NCBI RefSeq assembly: GCF_002564465.1
Contig: NZ_NUUX01000009.1
Coordinates: 1 to 64,000, forward strand
Source: Bacillus sp. AFS088145
GTDB lineage: Bacteria > Bacillota > Bacilli > Bacillales > Bacillaceae_G
Direction: 5' to 3'
Length of the DNA stretch: 64,000 bases
This document shows, piece after piece, positions 43,237 to 51,111 of the stretch (position 1 is the first letter of the stretch; each line of letters starts with the position of its first letter). A model generated the notes under the pieces. The model was not told the DNA's origin. It worked only from the letters and a program-made list of their open reading frames with translations, and ran no database searches. The position numbers were made by a program, and so were the translations under genes.

Positions 43237-44919
43237 ATGAGTAAAATAAAAGAAAGATTAGCTTTTATTTATGAAAACAAGGACATTGATCAACTTTATA
43301 GCGCAATCGTAAAACGAATTGAAGAAGCAAAAATAAAAATCACTAAAAAAAGGAAACTAAACTGGGACGAGTCAGATGTTGTTTTAATAACTTATGGTGA
43401 TCAGTTTCAAGAAGAAGGAATTCCTACATTAGAAACTTTTAAGAAGATGTTTGATGAACATTTAGCAAATAAATTTGAACTTGTTCATATTTTACCTTTT
43501 TATCCTTACACATCAGATGATGGTTTTTCAGTAGTTGATTATAAAAAAGTAAATCCGGATTTAGGTGACTGGTCACATATTGAAAGTTTGTCGAATTCAG
43601 CAAGAATCATGTTTGATTATGTTTGTAATCATATCTCAAGTAAGAGTGAATGGTTTCAAAGCTATTTAAATGGTGATCCAAAATATAAAGACTACTTCAT
43701 TGAAATGGATCCATCAATTGATTTAAGCTCAGTAACTAGACCTAGAGCACTTCCATTGCTATCAAAGTTTAAATTAGCGAATGGTGAGGAAAAATACATT
43801 TGGACAACATTTAGTGACGATCAAATTGATTTGAACTTTAGTAATCCACAAGTTTTATTAGATATGGTTGATGTTTTACTGTTTTACCTGGAACAAGGAG
43901 CAGAATATGTAAGGCTGGATGCTGTAGGGTATATGTGGAAAGAAGTTGGCACTTCTTGTATCCATCTTGAAAAAACACATGAAATCGTAAAATTATTCCG
44001 TGATTTATTAGATGAAGCTGCAAAGGGTACGGTAATGATTACTGAAACAAACGTACCTCATTTAGATAATATTTCTTACTTTGGAAATGGACATGATGAA
44101 GCACAAATGGTTTATCAATTTCCACTTCCGCCATTAGTTTTATATTCACTTCATAATGGAAATGGAAGTGTATTAACAAACTGGGCAAAAAATCTTGAAG
44201 GCTCTGGAGAGGATACAACTTTCTTTAATTTCTTGGCTTCTCATGATGGAATTGGTTTAAATCCGATTCGTGGAATAATCCCTGAAGAAGAAATACTTTC
44301 ATTAGTAGAGGATTTAAAAGTAGAAGGTGCACTAGTAAATTATAAGAAAAATTCAGATGGTACTGAAAGTCCATATGAAATTAATGTAACTTACTTAGAT
44401 GCTTTAAATAAACAATCATCAAGTGATGATCTAAGAGTAAAGAAATTCTTATTAGCACATTCAGTTTTATTAACATTCCAGGGAGTTCCAGCAATTTATA
44501 TTCAAAGTATGCTTGGCTCTAGAAACGATTATGCAGGTGTAGAAAGAACAGGTATGAATCGTTCGATTAATCGCCAAAAATATTCACTAGTTGAAATTGA
44601 AAAAGAATTAAAAGAAGAAGGATCATTAAGAAATAAAGTTTTCACTGAATTAACGAAAATAATTCAAGTGCGTAAGGGTGAAAAATTATTTAATCCAGAT
44701 GTAATAATGGAAGTACTTGAAGTTAATGAGAAAGTCTTTGCCATTAAACGTATAAATGAAGATGAGAGCATTGTCATTCTTCACAATCTATCAAATGAAG
44801 AAGTTAATTGTGATTTAAATGGAAAGTATATGAATATTTTAACTGGAGAAGTTGAAGAATTTAATGAATACATTTCTTTAGATCCATATCAATTCCTTTG
44901 GTTAAAACCAGTAAATTAG
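43237..44919 (+). CDS. ycjM: GH13_18 sugar phosphorylase, probable glucosylglycerate phosphorylase (YcjM-like)
   Basis: The protein has 560 residues from ATG 43237 after AAGGAGG. It is of the sucrose phosphorylase family: nucleophile Asp228 (YVRLDAVGY), acid/base Glu270 (MITETN) and Asp337 (FLASHDGIG). The length equals that of E. coli YcjM (about 559). The whole locus follows the ycj order, and its last gene is a glycerate kinase, so 2-O-alpha-glucosylglycerate is a likely substrate, giving alpha-glucose-1-phosphate and D-glycerate. Sucrose or sucrose-6-phosphate phosphorylase cannot be excluded from sequence alone. Confidence 0.8.
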   Translation: MSKIKERLAFIYENKDIDQLYSAIVKRIEEAKIKITKKRKLNWDESDVVLITYGDQFQEEGIPTLETFKKMFDEHLANKFELVHILPFYPYTSDDGFSVVDYKKVNPDLGDWSHIESLSNSARIMFDYVCNHISSKSEWFQSYLNGDPKYKDYFIEMDPSIDLSSVTRPRALPLLSKFKLANGEEKYIWTTFSDDQIDLNFSNPQVLLDMVDVLLFYLEQGAEYVRLDAVGYMWKEVGTSCIHLEKTHEIVKLFRDLLDEAAKGTVMITETNVPHLDNISYFGNGHDEAQMVYQFPLPPLVLYSLHNGNGSVLTNWAKNLEGSGEDTTFFNFLASHDGIGLNPIRGIIPEEEILSLVEDLKVEGALVNYKKNSDGTESPYEINVTYLDALNKQSSSDDLRVKKFLLAHSVLLTFQGVPAIYIQSMLGSRNDYAGVERTGMNRSINRQKYSLVEIEKELKEEGSLRNKVFTELTKIIQVRKGEKLFNPDVIMEVLEVNEKVFAIKRINEDESIVILHNLSNEEVNCDLNGKYMNILTGEVEEFNEYISLDPYQFLWLKPVN

Positions 44920-44930
44920 GAGGAAGAACA

Positions 44931-46220
44931 ATGAAGAAATTTTTAAGTATGTTCTTGGTTTTAATGTTAGCCGTTGGATTAACAGCGTGTGGTGGCGGTA
45001 AAAAAGAGAATGGTAAAGTAACGATTGAATTTATGCATTCTTCTGTTGAACAAGAGAGATTAGCAGTAATTACTGATTTAATTTCTAAATTTGAAAAAGC
45101 AAACCCAAATATTACAGTAAAGCAAGTTCCAGTTGAGGAAGATTCTTACAATACGAAAGTTGTAACTTTGGCAAGCTCAGGCAAGCTTCCAGCGGTTATT
45201 GAAGTTGGACAAGACTATGCAAAAGTTATGGACAAGGACGAATTAATTGATAAAGATGCAGTTAAATCAATTATCTCTAAAGTTGGAGAAGATAAGTATT
45301 ATGAAGGTGCGTTAAAGCTTTTAAAAACTGAGGACGGCAAAAATTATACTGGTGTTCCAATTAGTGGTTGGGTACAAGGAATTTGGTATAACAAGCAAAT
45401 GCTTGCTGACAAAGGATTCGCAGAACCTAAAAATTGGGATGATGTTTTAAAGATTGCAAAGGCATTTACGAATAGTGGAAGTAAAAAATACGGTATTGCA
45501 ATTCCAACTGCTGAAGGTGGTTTTTCTGAGCAAGCCTTCTCACAATTCGCTTTATCAAACAATGCAAATATGTTCGATAGCAAAGGTGATTTAACATTAA
45601 ATACACCTGAAATGAAAGAAGCTTTAAACTACTATAAAGAATTATCCAAATATACAATGCCGGGTTCTAATGATGTTACAGAAGTAAAAGATGCTTTCAT
45701 GAATGGATCTGCTCCAATGGCAGTTTATTCAACTTATATTCTTCCATCAGTGTATGAAGAAGGTAAAACAAACAATATTGGATTTGTAATTCCAACTGAA
45801 AAAACAAAAGCAGTTTATGGAACAGTATCTGCTTACACGATTTCTTCTGGTTTAGATGATGACCAAAAAGCTGCAGCAGAAAAATTAGTAGAGTTTATGG
45901 CAAAACCTGAAAATAATACGAAGTTAGTATTAATGTCTCCAGGTGGATCTCAACCAGTAAATAAAGAAGTAACAGAAAGCAAAGAATATAAAGAAAATAA
46001 AGTTGTAAATTCATTTGGTGAGCTTTCAACTGAAATCGCAAGCGCGTTTGATAACATTCAAGTATTTGGTCTTGTTGATAACAAGAACTTCTTAAAAATG
46101 GGTGATGTTACAAGTTCAGGTGCGGTTGCTAAGTTAATTAATGAAGTTACTGTAGGTGGAAAAAGCGTAGATTCTGCTATTAAAGAAGCAGGAGAAAAAT
46201 TAAAGGGTGTATTAAAATAA
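44931..46220 (+). CDS. ycjN: ABC sugar transporter substrate-binding lipoprotein (YcjN-like)
   Basis: The protein has 429 residues from ATG 44931 after AGGAGG. The signal peptide ends in lipobox LTAC with lipidated Cys20. It is of the cluster B/MalE-like solute-binding family (VTIEFMHSSVEQERLAVITDLISKFEKANPNI opening, NYYKELSKY and AVYGTVSAY regions). It binds the oligosaccharide outside the membrane and delivers it to the two permeases encoded next. A structured intercistronic region of 167 bp follows, which probably keeps this protein more abundant than the permeases. Confidence 0.9.
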   Translation: MKKFLSMFLVLMLAVGLTACGGGKKENGKVTIEFMHSSVEQERLAVITDLISKFEKANPNITVKQVPVEEDSYNTKVVTLASSGKLPAVIEVGQDYAKVMDKDELIDKDAVKSIISKVGEDKYYEGALKLLKTEDGKNYTGVPISGWVQGIWYNKQMLADKGFAEPKNWDDVLKIAKAFTNSGSKKYGIAIPTAEGGFSEQAFSQFALSNNANMFDSKGDLTLNTPEMKEALNYYKELSKYTMPGSNDVTEVKDAFMNGSAPMAVYSTYILPSVYEEGKTNNIGFVIPTEKTKAVYGTVSAYTISSGLDDDQKAAAEKLVEFMAKPENNTKLVLMSPGGSQPVNKEVTESKEYKENKVVNSFGELSTEIASAFDNIQVFGLVDNKNFLKMGDVTSSGAVAKLINEVTVGGKSVDSAIKEAGEKLKGVLK

Positions 46221-46267
46221 TTACTTTTAATTCAATATACCTAGTAATAGTAATTTGATTTCTTAAT

Positions 46268-46377
46268 TAGTGAAAGTTGTTTATGAAGAACGAACGCTTG
46301 AAAAGCAAGCTAAGTTGCTTTTTAAACAACTTTTCTTTTATCACCAATCTAACCAGATAGGGAATAGATTGTTTTTT
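46268..46377 (+). terminator. Structured intercistronic region between binding protein and permease genes
   Basis: AAAGTTGTTT (46273-46282) can pair with AAACAACTTT (46324-46333) around a hairpin AAAAGCAA/TTGCTTTT (46301-46308, 46315-46322). AAGTTG/CAACTT (46312-46317, 46327-46332) offers a competing hairpin. A separate stem CAATCTA/TAGATTG (46345-46351, 46365-46371) runs directly into six T, a weak terminator just before the ribosome-binding site of the next gene. Confidence 0.55.
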
Positions 46378-46387
46378 AGGAGGTAGC

Positions 46388-47272
46388 ATGAAACCGATTG
46401 CCAAAAAAAAATCTGATATAAAACTAGCGCTAATACTTCTTTTACCAAGTATGTTCTTACTACTATTATTAGTTGCTTATCCGATGTTATCAAATATTAA
46501 AATAAGCTTTTTCGATCAACCGATTAATCCGAGATTAGGAGCTAAGTTTGTTGGTTTATCTCATTATACTGATGTTATAAAAGATATTGAGTTTTATAAA
46601 TCTTTAGGTATTACCATTTTATATACCGTTTTAACTGTAGTTGGTAGTACAGTACTTGGGCTTGCTGTAGCGCTGTTCTTTAATCGCCCATTTAAGTTTC
46701 GTAAAACTGCTCGTTCATTAATTATTTTATCTTATGTGACACCTTCAATATCATTAGTTTTTGCTTGGAAATATATGTTCAATAACTCATATGGGATTAT
46801 TAATTACTTAGGAACGGATGTTTTTCATCTATTTAAAAGTGCGCCACTATGGTTTGACAATCCAGTTAGTAGTTTTATAGTTGTAGTGGTTTTTGCAATT
46901 TGGAAGTATTTCCCTTACGCATTTATATCGTTTTTAGCAATTTTGCAAACGATTGATAAATCATTATACGAAGCTGCTGATATCGATGGGGCTTCACTAT
47001 GGCAAAAGTTTAAAGTTGTAACTTTACCAGCGATTATGCCGGTATTATTAACGGTTGTAACTTTACGATTTATTTGGATGTTCTACATGTTTACAGATGT
47101 TTACTTATTAACAAACAAAGTAAATATTTTAGGTATTTATTTATATGAAACTGCGTTTGCTTTCAATAATCTAGGAAAAGCATCGTCAATTTCAGTAATC
47201 TTATTCATCATATTATTCATTGTTATTATCGTATCAAGAAAGAGGGTGAACTTAAATGGCAGCAGTAAGTAG
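46388..47272 (+). CDS. ycjO: ABC sugar transporter permease (YcjO-like)
   Basis: The protein has 294 residues from ATG 46388 after AGGAGG. It has six membrane helices of the MalF type, with the EAA loop YEAADIDGASLWQKFKVVTLP that contacts the ATPase. It overlaps the next permease gene by 17 bp. No ATPase gene is present in the locus, so a shared ATPase of the MsmX/MsiK type is probably used, as is usual in Bacillus. Confidence 0.9.
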   Translation: MKPIAKKKSDIKLALILLLPSMFLLLLLVAYPMLSNIKISFFDQPINPRLGAKFVGLSHYTDVIKDIEFYKSLGITILYTVLTVVGSTVLGLAVALFFNRPFKFRKTARSLIILSYVTPSISLVFAWKYMFNNSYGIINYLGTDVFHLFKSAPLWFDNPVSSFIVVVVFAIWKYFPYAFISFLAILQTIDKSLYEAADIDGASLWQKFKVVTLPAIMPVLLTVVTLRFIWMFYMFTDVYLLTNKVNILGIYLYETAFAFNNLGKASSISVILFIILFIVIIVSRKRVNLNGSSK

Positions 47273-48110
47273 TAAAAGAAACAAAATTATTAAAAAAACT
47301 GGTTTCTATGTTGTGTTGATTCTAATACTGGGAATCATGTTATTTCCATTCTTTATTATGCTAATGACGTCATTAAAAAGTTCAAAAGAAGCTATTGCAA
47401 CAAATCCGACAATATTGCCACATGAATGGACTTTCCAGCATTATATTGACATTTTTAACCCAACAATTTTCCCATATATAAACTACTTCAAAAATAGTTT
47501 AATCGTTTCAATAATAGCAGCTTCATTATCTGTAGTACTTGGAATATTAGGAGCTTACGCATTATCGAAACTGAAATTTAAAGGAAGAGTCACAATTAAT
47601 GCTAGTTTTTACACTGTATATATGTTTTCAGGGATTTTACTAGTAGTTCCTTTATTCAAAATAATTTCTGGCTTTGGCTTATATGATACAAAAATGGCAT
47701 TGATTATTACGATGATTGTTCAAACTCTACCAACAGCGATTTTTATGTTAAAGAGTTATTTTGATACAATTCCTGAAGATTTGGAAGAAGCGGCTATGAT
47801 TGATGGTCTTAGTCGATTAAAAATAATCTTCTATATTATTATTCCTTTGTCAATATCGGGAATCATTTCTGTTTTCGTATATGCATTTATGATTGCATGG
47901 AATGATTATTTATTTGCATCAATTTTCTTATCAAGTTCAGAAAACTTTACGTTACCAATCGGTTTAAATACTTTATTCAGTACACCAGATTATGTGTGGG
48001 GTCGTATGATGGCAGCATCTTTAGTTACTGCTTTACCAGTAGTTATTATGTATGCATTATCTGAGCACTTTATTAAAGGTAACTTAACTGAAGGTGGAGT
48101 AAAAGGTTAA
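47256..48110 (+). CDS. ycjP: ABC sugar transporter permease (YcjP-like)
   Basis: The protein has 284 residues with six membrane helices of the MalG type. The EAA loop is LEEAAMIDGLSRLKIIFYIIIPLS, and the N-terminal PFFIMLMTSLKSSKEA pattern is typical. The start lies inside the end of the preceding permease gene, which implies coupled translation and equal amounts. It forms the membrane channel with its partner. Confidence 0.9.
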   Translation: MAAVSSKRNKIIKKTGFYVVLILILGIMLFPFFIMLMTSLKSSKEAIATNPTILPHEWTFQHYIDIFNPTIFPYINYFKNSLIVSIIAASLSVVLGILGAYALSKLKFKGRVTINASFYTVYMFSGILLVVPLFKIISGFGLYDTKMALIITMIVQTLPTAIFMLKSYFDTIPEDLEEAAMIDGLSRLKIIFYIIIPLSISGIISVFVYAFMIAWNDYLFASIFLSSSENFTLPIGLNTLFSTPDYVWGRMMAASLVTALPVVIMYALSEHFIKGNLTEGGVKG

Positions 48111-48145
48111 TTCGAAACAATTTTTTACTGAAAGGATGAAATAAA

Positions 48146-49204
48146 ATGAAAAAATTAGTAGCAGTTGAACCAAGAGTTGCAGCATTAGTCGAGTACGAAG
48201 ATCGCCTTGTACAACCAAATGAAGTAAAAATTAAAGTCGAATTTGCTTCACCAAAACATGGTACAGAAGTGGTTGATTTTAGAGGACTTAGTCCATTTAT
48301 TGATGAAGAGTTCAATGAAGAATGGAAAATGTTTATGCCACGTGAAGAAGGAGCTGCTCGTGGAATCGTATTTGGTGAATTTCAATTAGGAAATATGGTT
48401 GTAGGTAGCATTTGTGAAATCGGTGATGAAGTGACTGAGTACAAATTAGGAGATCAAGTTTGTACTTATGGTCCAATCATGGAAACCGTAATCGTTAATG
48501 CTGTAGATAATTATAAATTACGTAAAATGCCAGAAGGTTCTTCATGGAAGAATGCAGTTTATTATGATCCAGCACAATTTGCAATGAGCGGAGTTAGGGA
48601 TGCGAATGTTAGAGCGGGTGATTATGTAGTAGTTGTAGGACTAGGTGCAATTGGACAAATTGCTATCCAGTTAGCAAAGAAAGCTGGAGCTAGTATTGTA
48701 ATTGGTGTAGATCCATTACAACATAGATGCGATATCGCGTTAAAAAATGGAGCGGATTATTGCTTCGATCCAATTAACTGCGATTTAGGATATGAAATTA
48801 AAAAAATTACTAATAAATTAGGTGCAGATTCAATCATTGAAACAAGTGGTGTATCAAGTTCACTGCAAGCAGCACTAAGAGGAATTGCATACGGTGGAAC
48901 AATTTCTTATGTAGCTTTTGCTAAACCTTTCCCAGAAGGATTTAATCTTGGTCGTGAAGCACATTTTAACAATGCTAAAATTGTATTTTCAAGAGGTAGT
49001 AGTGAACCAAATCCGGATTATCCACGTTGGTCACGTAAACGAATCGAAAATACTTGTTGGGAATTATTAATGAATGGTTATTTAAATTGTGAAGATTTAA
49101 TTGAACCAGTTGTTTCATTTGAAGAAGTAGCTGAATCGTATATGGAATTTGTTGATCAAAAGCCCGAGCTAAGCATTAAGATGGGTGTTCAATTTAAAAA
49201 ATAA
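48146..49204 (+). CDS. ycjQ: Medium-chain zinc-type dehydrogenase, probable guloside 3-dehydrogenase (YcjQ-like)
   Basis: The protein has 352 residues of the medium-chain alcohol dehydrogenase superfamily. The nucleotide-binding motif is VVVVGLGAIGQIAIQLAKKAG, with acidic VDPLQHR after strand 2. The usual catalytic Cys near residue 38 is replaced (KVEFASPKHGTEVVDFRG), so the zinc ligation differs from classical ADH. In E. coli YcjQ works with YcjR and YcjS to interconvert D-gulosides and D-glucosides via 3-keto intermediates. The same three genes follow each other here. Confidence 0.8.
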   Translation: MKKLVAVEPRVAALVEYEDRLVQPNEVKIKVEFASPKHGTEVVDFRGLSPFIDEEFNEEWKMFMPREEGAARGIVFGEFQLGNMVVGSICEIGDEVTEYKLGDQVCTYGPIMETVIVNAVDNYKLRKMPEGSSWKNAVYYDPAQFAMSGVRDANVRAGDYVVVVGLGAIGQIAIQLAKKAGASIVIGVDPLQHRCDIALKNGADYCFDPINCDLGYEIKKITNKLGADSIIETSGVSSSLQAALRGIAYGGTISYVAFAKPFPEGFNLGREAHFNNAKIVFSRGSSEPNPDYPRWSRKRIENTCWELLMNGYLNCEDLIEPVVSFEEVAESYMEFVDQKPELSIKMGVQFKK

Positions 49205-49229
49205 TAAGAATATCAATCATTAAAATTAT

Positions 49230-49248
49230 GGGAGTGTATTACACTCCC
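49230..49248. repeat. Perfect short palindrome between ycjQ and ycjR
   Basis: GGGAGTGTA and TACACTCCC are mirror arms around one T. They can form a 7-bp RNA hairpin just ahead of the ycjR ribosome-binding site. It shares TGGGAG with the two operators upstream of the operon. Confidence 0.5.
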
Positions 49249-49270
49249 TTCTGTTTAGGAGTGGATTTCG

Positions 49271-50077
49271 TTGAAAATTGGAACACAAAATCAAGCATTT
49301 TTTCCAGAAAATATTAAAGAAAAATTTAAATACTTAAAAGAAATTGGTTTTGAAGGATTTGAAATCGATGGCAAGTTTTTAGTTGATAATTTAGAAGAAG
49401 TTAAGGAAGCAATTGCTGAGACTGGCTTACCGGTAACGACAGCTTGTGGTGGTTATTATGGTTGGATTGGTGATTTTATTGAAGAGCGTCGTTTAAAAGG
49501 TTTAGCAGATATTGAAGAAATTCTAAAAGCTTTAAAAGAAGTTGGAGGAAAAGGTATCGTTGTACCTGCAGCATGGGGAATGTTTACATTTAGATTGCCA
49601 CCTATGTCTTCTCCAAGAAGTCTAGAAGGAGATCGTAAAGCAGTTACTGAATCACTAGTTTTTCTAGATAAAGTCGCAGGTGAAACAGGAACGACTATTT
49701 ACTTAGAACCTTTAAACCGCTATCAGGATCATATGATTAATACTTTAGCTGATGCACGTAAATATATTGAAGATAATCAGTTTAAAAACGTTAAAATCAT
49801 TGGAGATTTTTATCATATGAATATTGAGGAAGATGGTATTTCTGAGGCACTTCAAGCTAATCGTGATTTAGTTGAACATATTCACATCGCAGACAACCAC
49901 CGTTTCCAGCCAGGAAGTGGATCTCTTGATTTCAAAAAGCATTTTGACCGACTTAAAGAAGATGGGTACGAAGGCTTTTTAACATTTGAATGTCGTGTAA
50001 GAGGAAATAACTTAGAAGATGAATATATTAAAGCATTTCATCATATAAAAGAAGCTTTAAAGGGTGAAGCATTGTGA
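49271..50077 (+). CDS. ycjR: Sugar isomerase/epimerase, probable 3-keto-guloside 4-epimerase (YcjR-like)
   Basis: The protein has 268 residues from TTG 49271 after AGGAGTGG. It is an AP-endonuclease-2/xylose-isomerase-like TIM barrel with metal ligands visible in IYLEPLNRYQDHMINT (Glu), GDFYHMNIEEDG (Asp, His), HIADNHRFQPGSG and LTFECRV (Glu). It matches the length and context of YcjR, which epimerises C4 of the 3-keto sugar. The stop overlaps the next start (GTGA), so the trio is co-translated. Confidence 0.85.
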   Translation: MKIGTQNQAFFPENIKEKFKYLKEIGFEGFEIDGKFLVDNLEEVKEAIAETGLPVTTACGGYYGWIGDFIEERRLKGLADIEEILKALKEVGGKGIVVPAAWGMFTFRLPPMSSPRSLEGDRKAVTESLVFLDKVAGETGTTIYLEPLNRYQDHMINTLADARKYIEDNQFKNVKIIGDFYHMNIEEDGISEALQANRDLVEHIHIADNHRFQPGSGSLDFKKHFDRLKEDGYEGFLTFECRVRGNNLEDEYIKAFHHIKEALKGEAL

Positions 50078-51111
50078 TTAAAAAGAAAGTAGCTATTATT
50101 GGCGGGGGCCAAATGGCTGAAAAAGTTCACGTTGCTTACTATAAAACTAGAGAAGATTTAGAAATAGTTGCCGTAGTCGGTGTAAATGAGGAAGCATTAA
50201 AGAGCTTTGCAGAGCGTAATGAGATTCCTAACTATTACACGGATGCTGCTGAAATGTATGCGAATGAAAAACCGGAAATTGTAAGTGTTTGCACCCCGAA
50301 TAAATTTCATTTTGATAATGTAATGCAGGCATTAGAAAATAATTGTCATGTTTTTTGTGAAAAACCTCCTGCAATTTTGGCAGAGGATGCAAGAAAAATG
50401 CATGAAACAGCTTTAGAAAAAGGGCTTATCCTTGCTTATGATTTTCATCATCGATTTGCTGATGACGTAACGATTATAAAAGAAAAAATAGATCAAGGTT
50501 TATTAGGTCAAATTTATTTTGTAAAAGTAAAAGCTTTAAGACGTAATGGTATTCCTGGATGGGGTAGCTTTACTAATAAAGAAATTCAAGGTGGGGGACC
50601 TCTAATCGATTTGGGAATTCATATGCTTGATACTGCACTTTTCGTTATGAATTATCCAAAAGTAAAAAAAGTTACAGCAAAAATGTTTCAGAAGATTGGT
50701 ACTAAGAAAGATGAAGGTGCATTTGGTAAATGGGACCCATCAAAATTTGAAGTAGAAGATTCTTTATTTTCTTTTATAGAGTTAGAGAATGGATGTTTAA
50801 TTCAGCTTGAAACATCCTTTGCATTAAATATAAAAGAAAAATCAGAAATGAATGTAGAACTATGCGGAGAAGAAGCTGGTGCAACAATGTTCCCGGCTGA
50901 AATCTATACAGATGAAAAAGGTGAGCTTGTATCCCTATTAAAGAGAGAAGAGGCTGACCCTGACCGTCATACTAAAAGTATGGGAGCCTTTGTTAATCGT
51001 TGCTTAGGACACAACGTTATGGTAGCAGATGGAGAACAGGGTTATGCTATTCAACGACTTGTTGAAGCGATCTATCAATCAGCTGAAAAAGGTGAGAGTA
51101 TATCTTTATGA
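50074..51111 (+). CDS. ycjS: Gfo/Idh/MocA oxidoreductase, probable glucoside 3-dehydrogenase (YcjS-like)
   Basis: The protein has 345 residues from GTG 50074. It has an N-terminal Rossmann fold (VAIIGGGQMAEKVHVAYYK), the family motif VFCEKPPAILAEDA with the catalytic Lys, and the C-terminal domain with GGGPLIDLGIHMLDTALFVM (Asp and His of the active site). It oxidises the C3 hydroxyl of D-glucosides with NAD in the E. coli YcjS model. It overlaps both neighbours (GTGA upstream, ATGA downstream). Confidence 0.85.
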   Translation: MIKKKVAIIGGGQMAEKVHVAYYKTREDLEIVAVVGVNEEALKSFAERNEIPNYYTDAAEMYANEKPEIVSVCTPNKFHFDNVMQALENNCHVFCEKPPAILAEDARKMHETALEKGLILAYDFHHRFADDVTIIKEKIDQGLLGQIYFVKVKALRRNGIPGWGSFTNKEIQGGGPLIDLGIHMLDTALFVMNYPKVKKVTAKMFQKIGTKKDEGAFGKWDPSKFEVEDSLFSFIELENGCLIQLETSFALNIKEKSEMNVELCGEEAGATMFPAEIYTDEKGELVSLLKREEADPDRHTKSMGAFVNRCLGHNVMVADGEQGYAIQRLVEAIYQSAEKGESISL

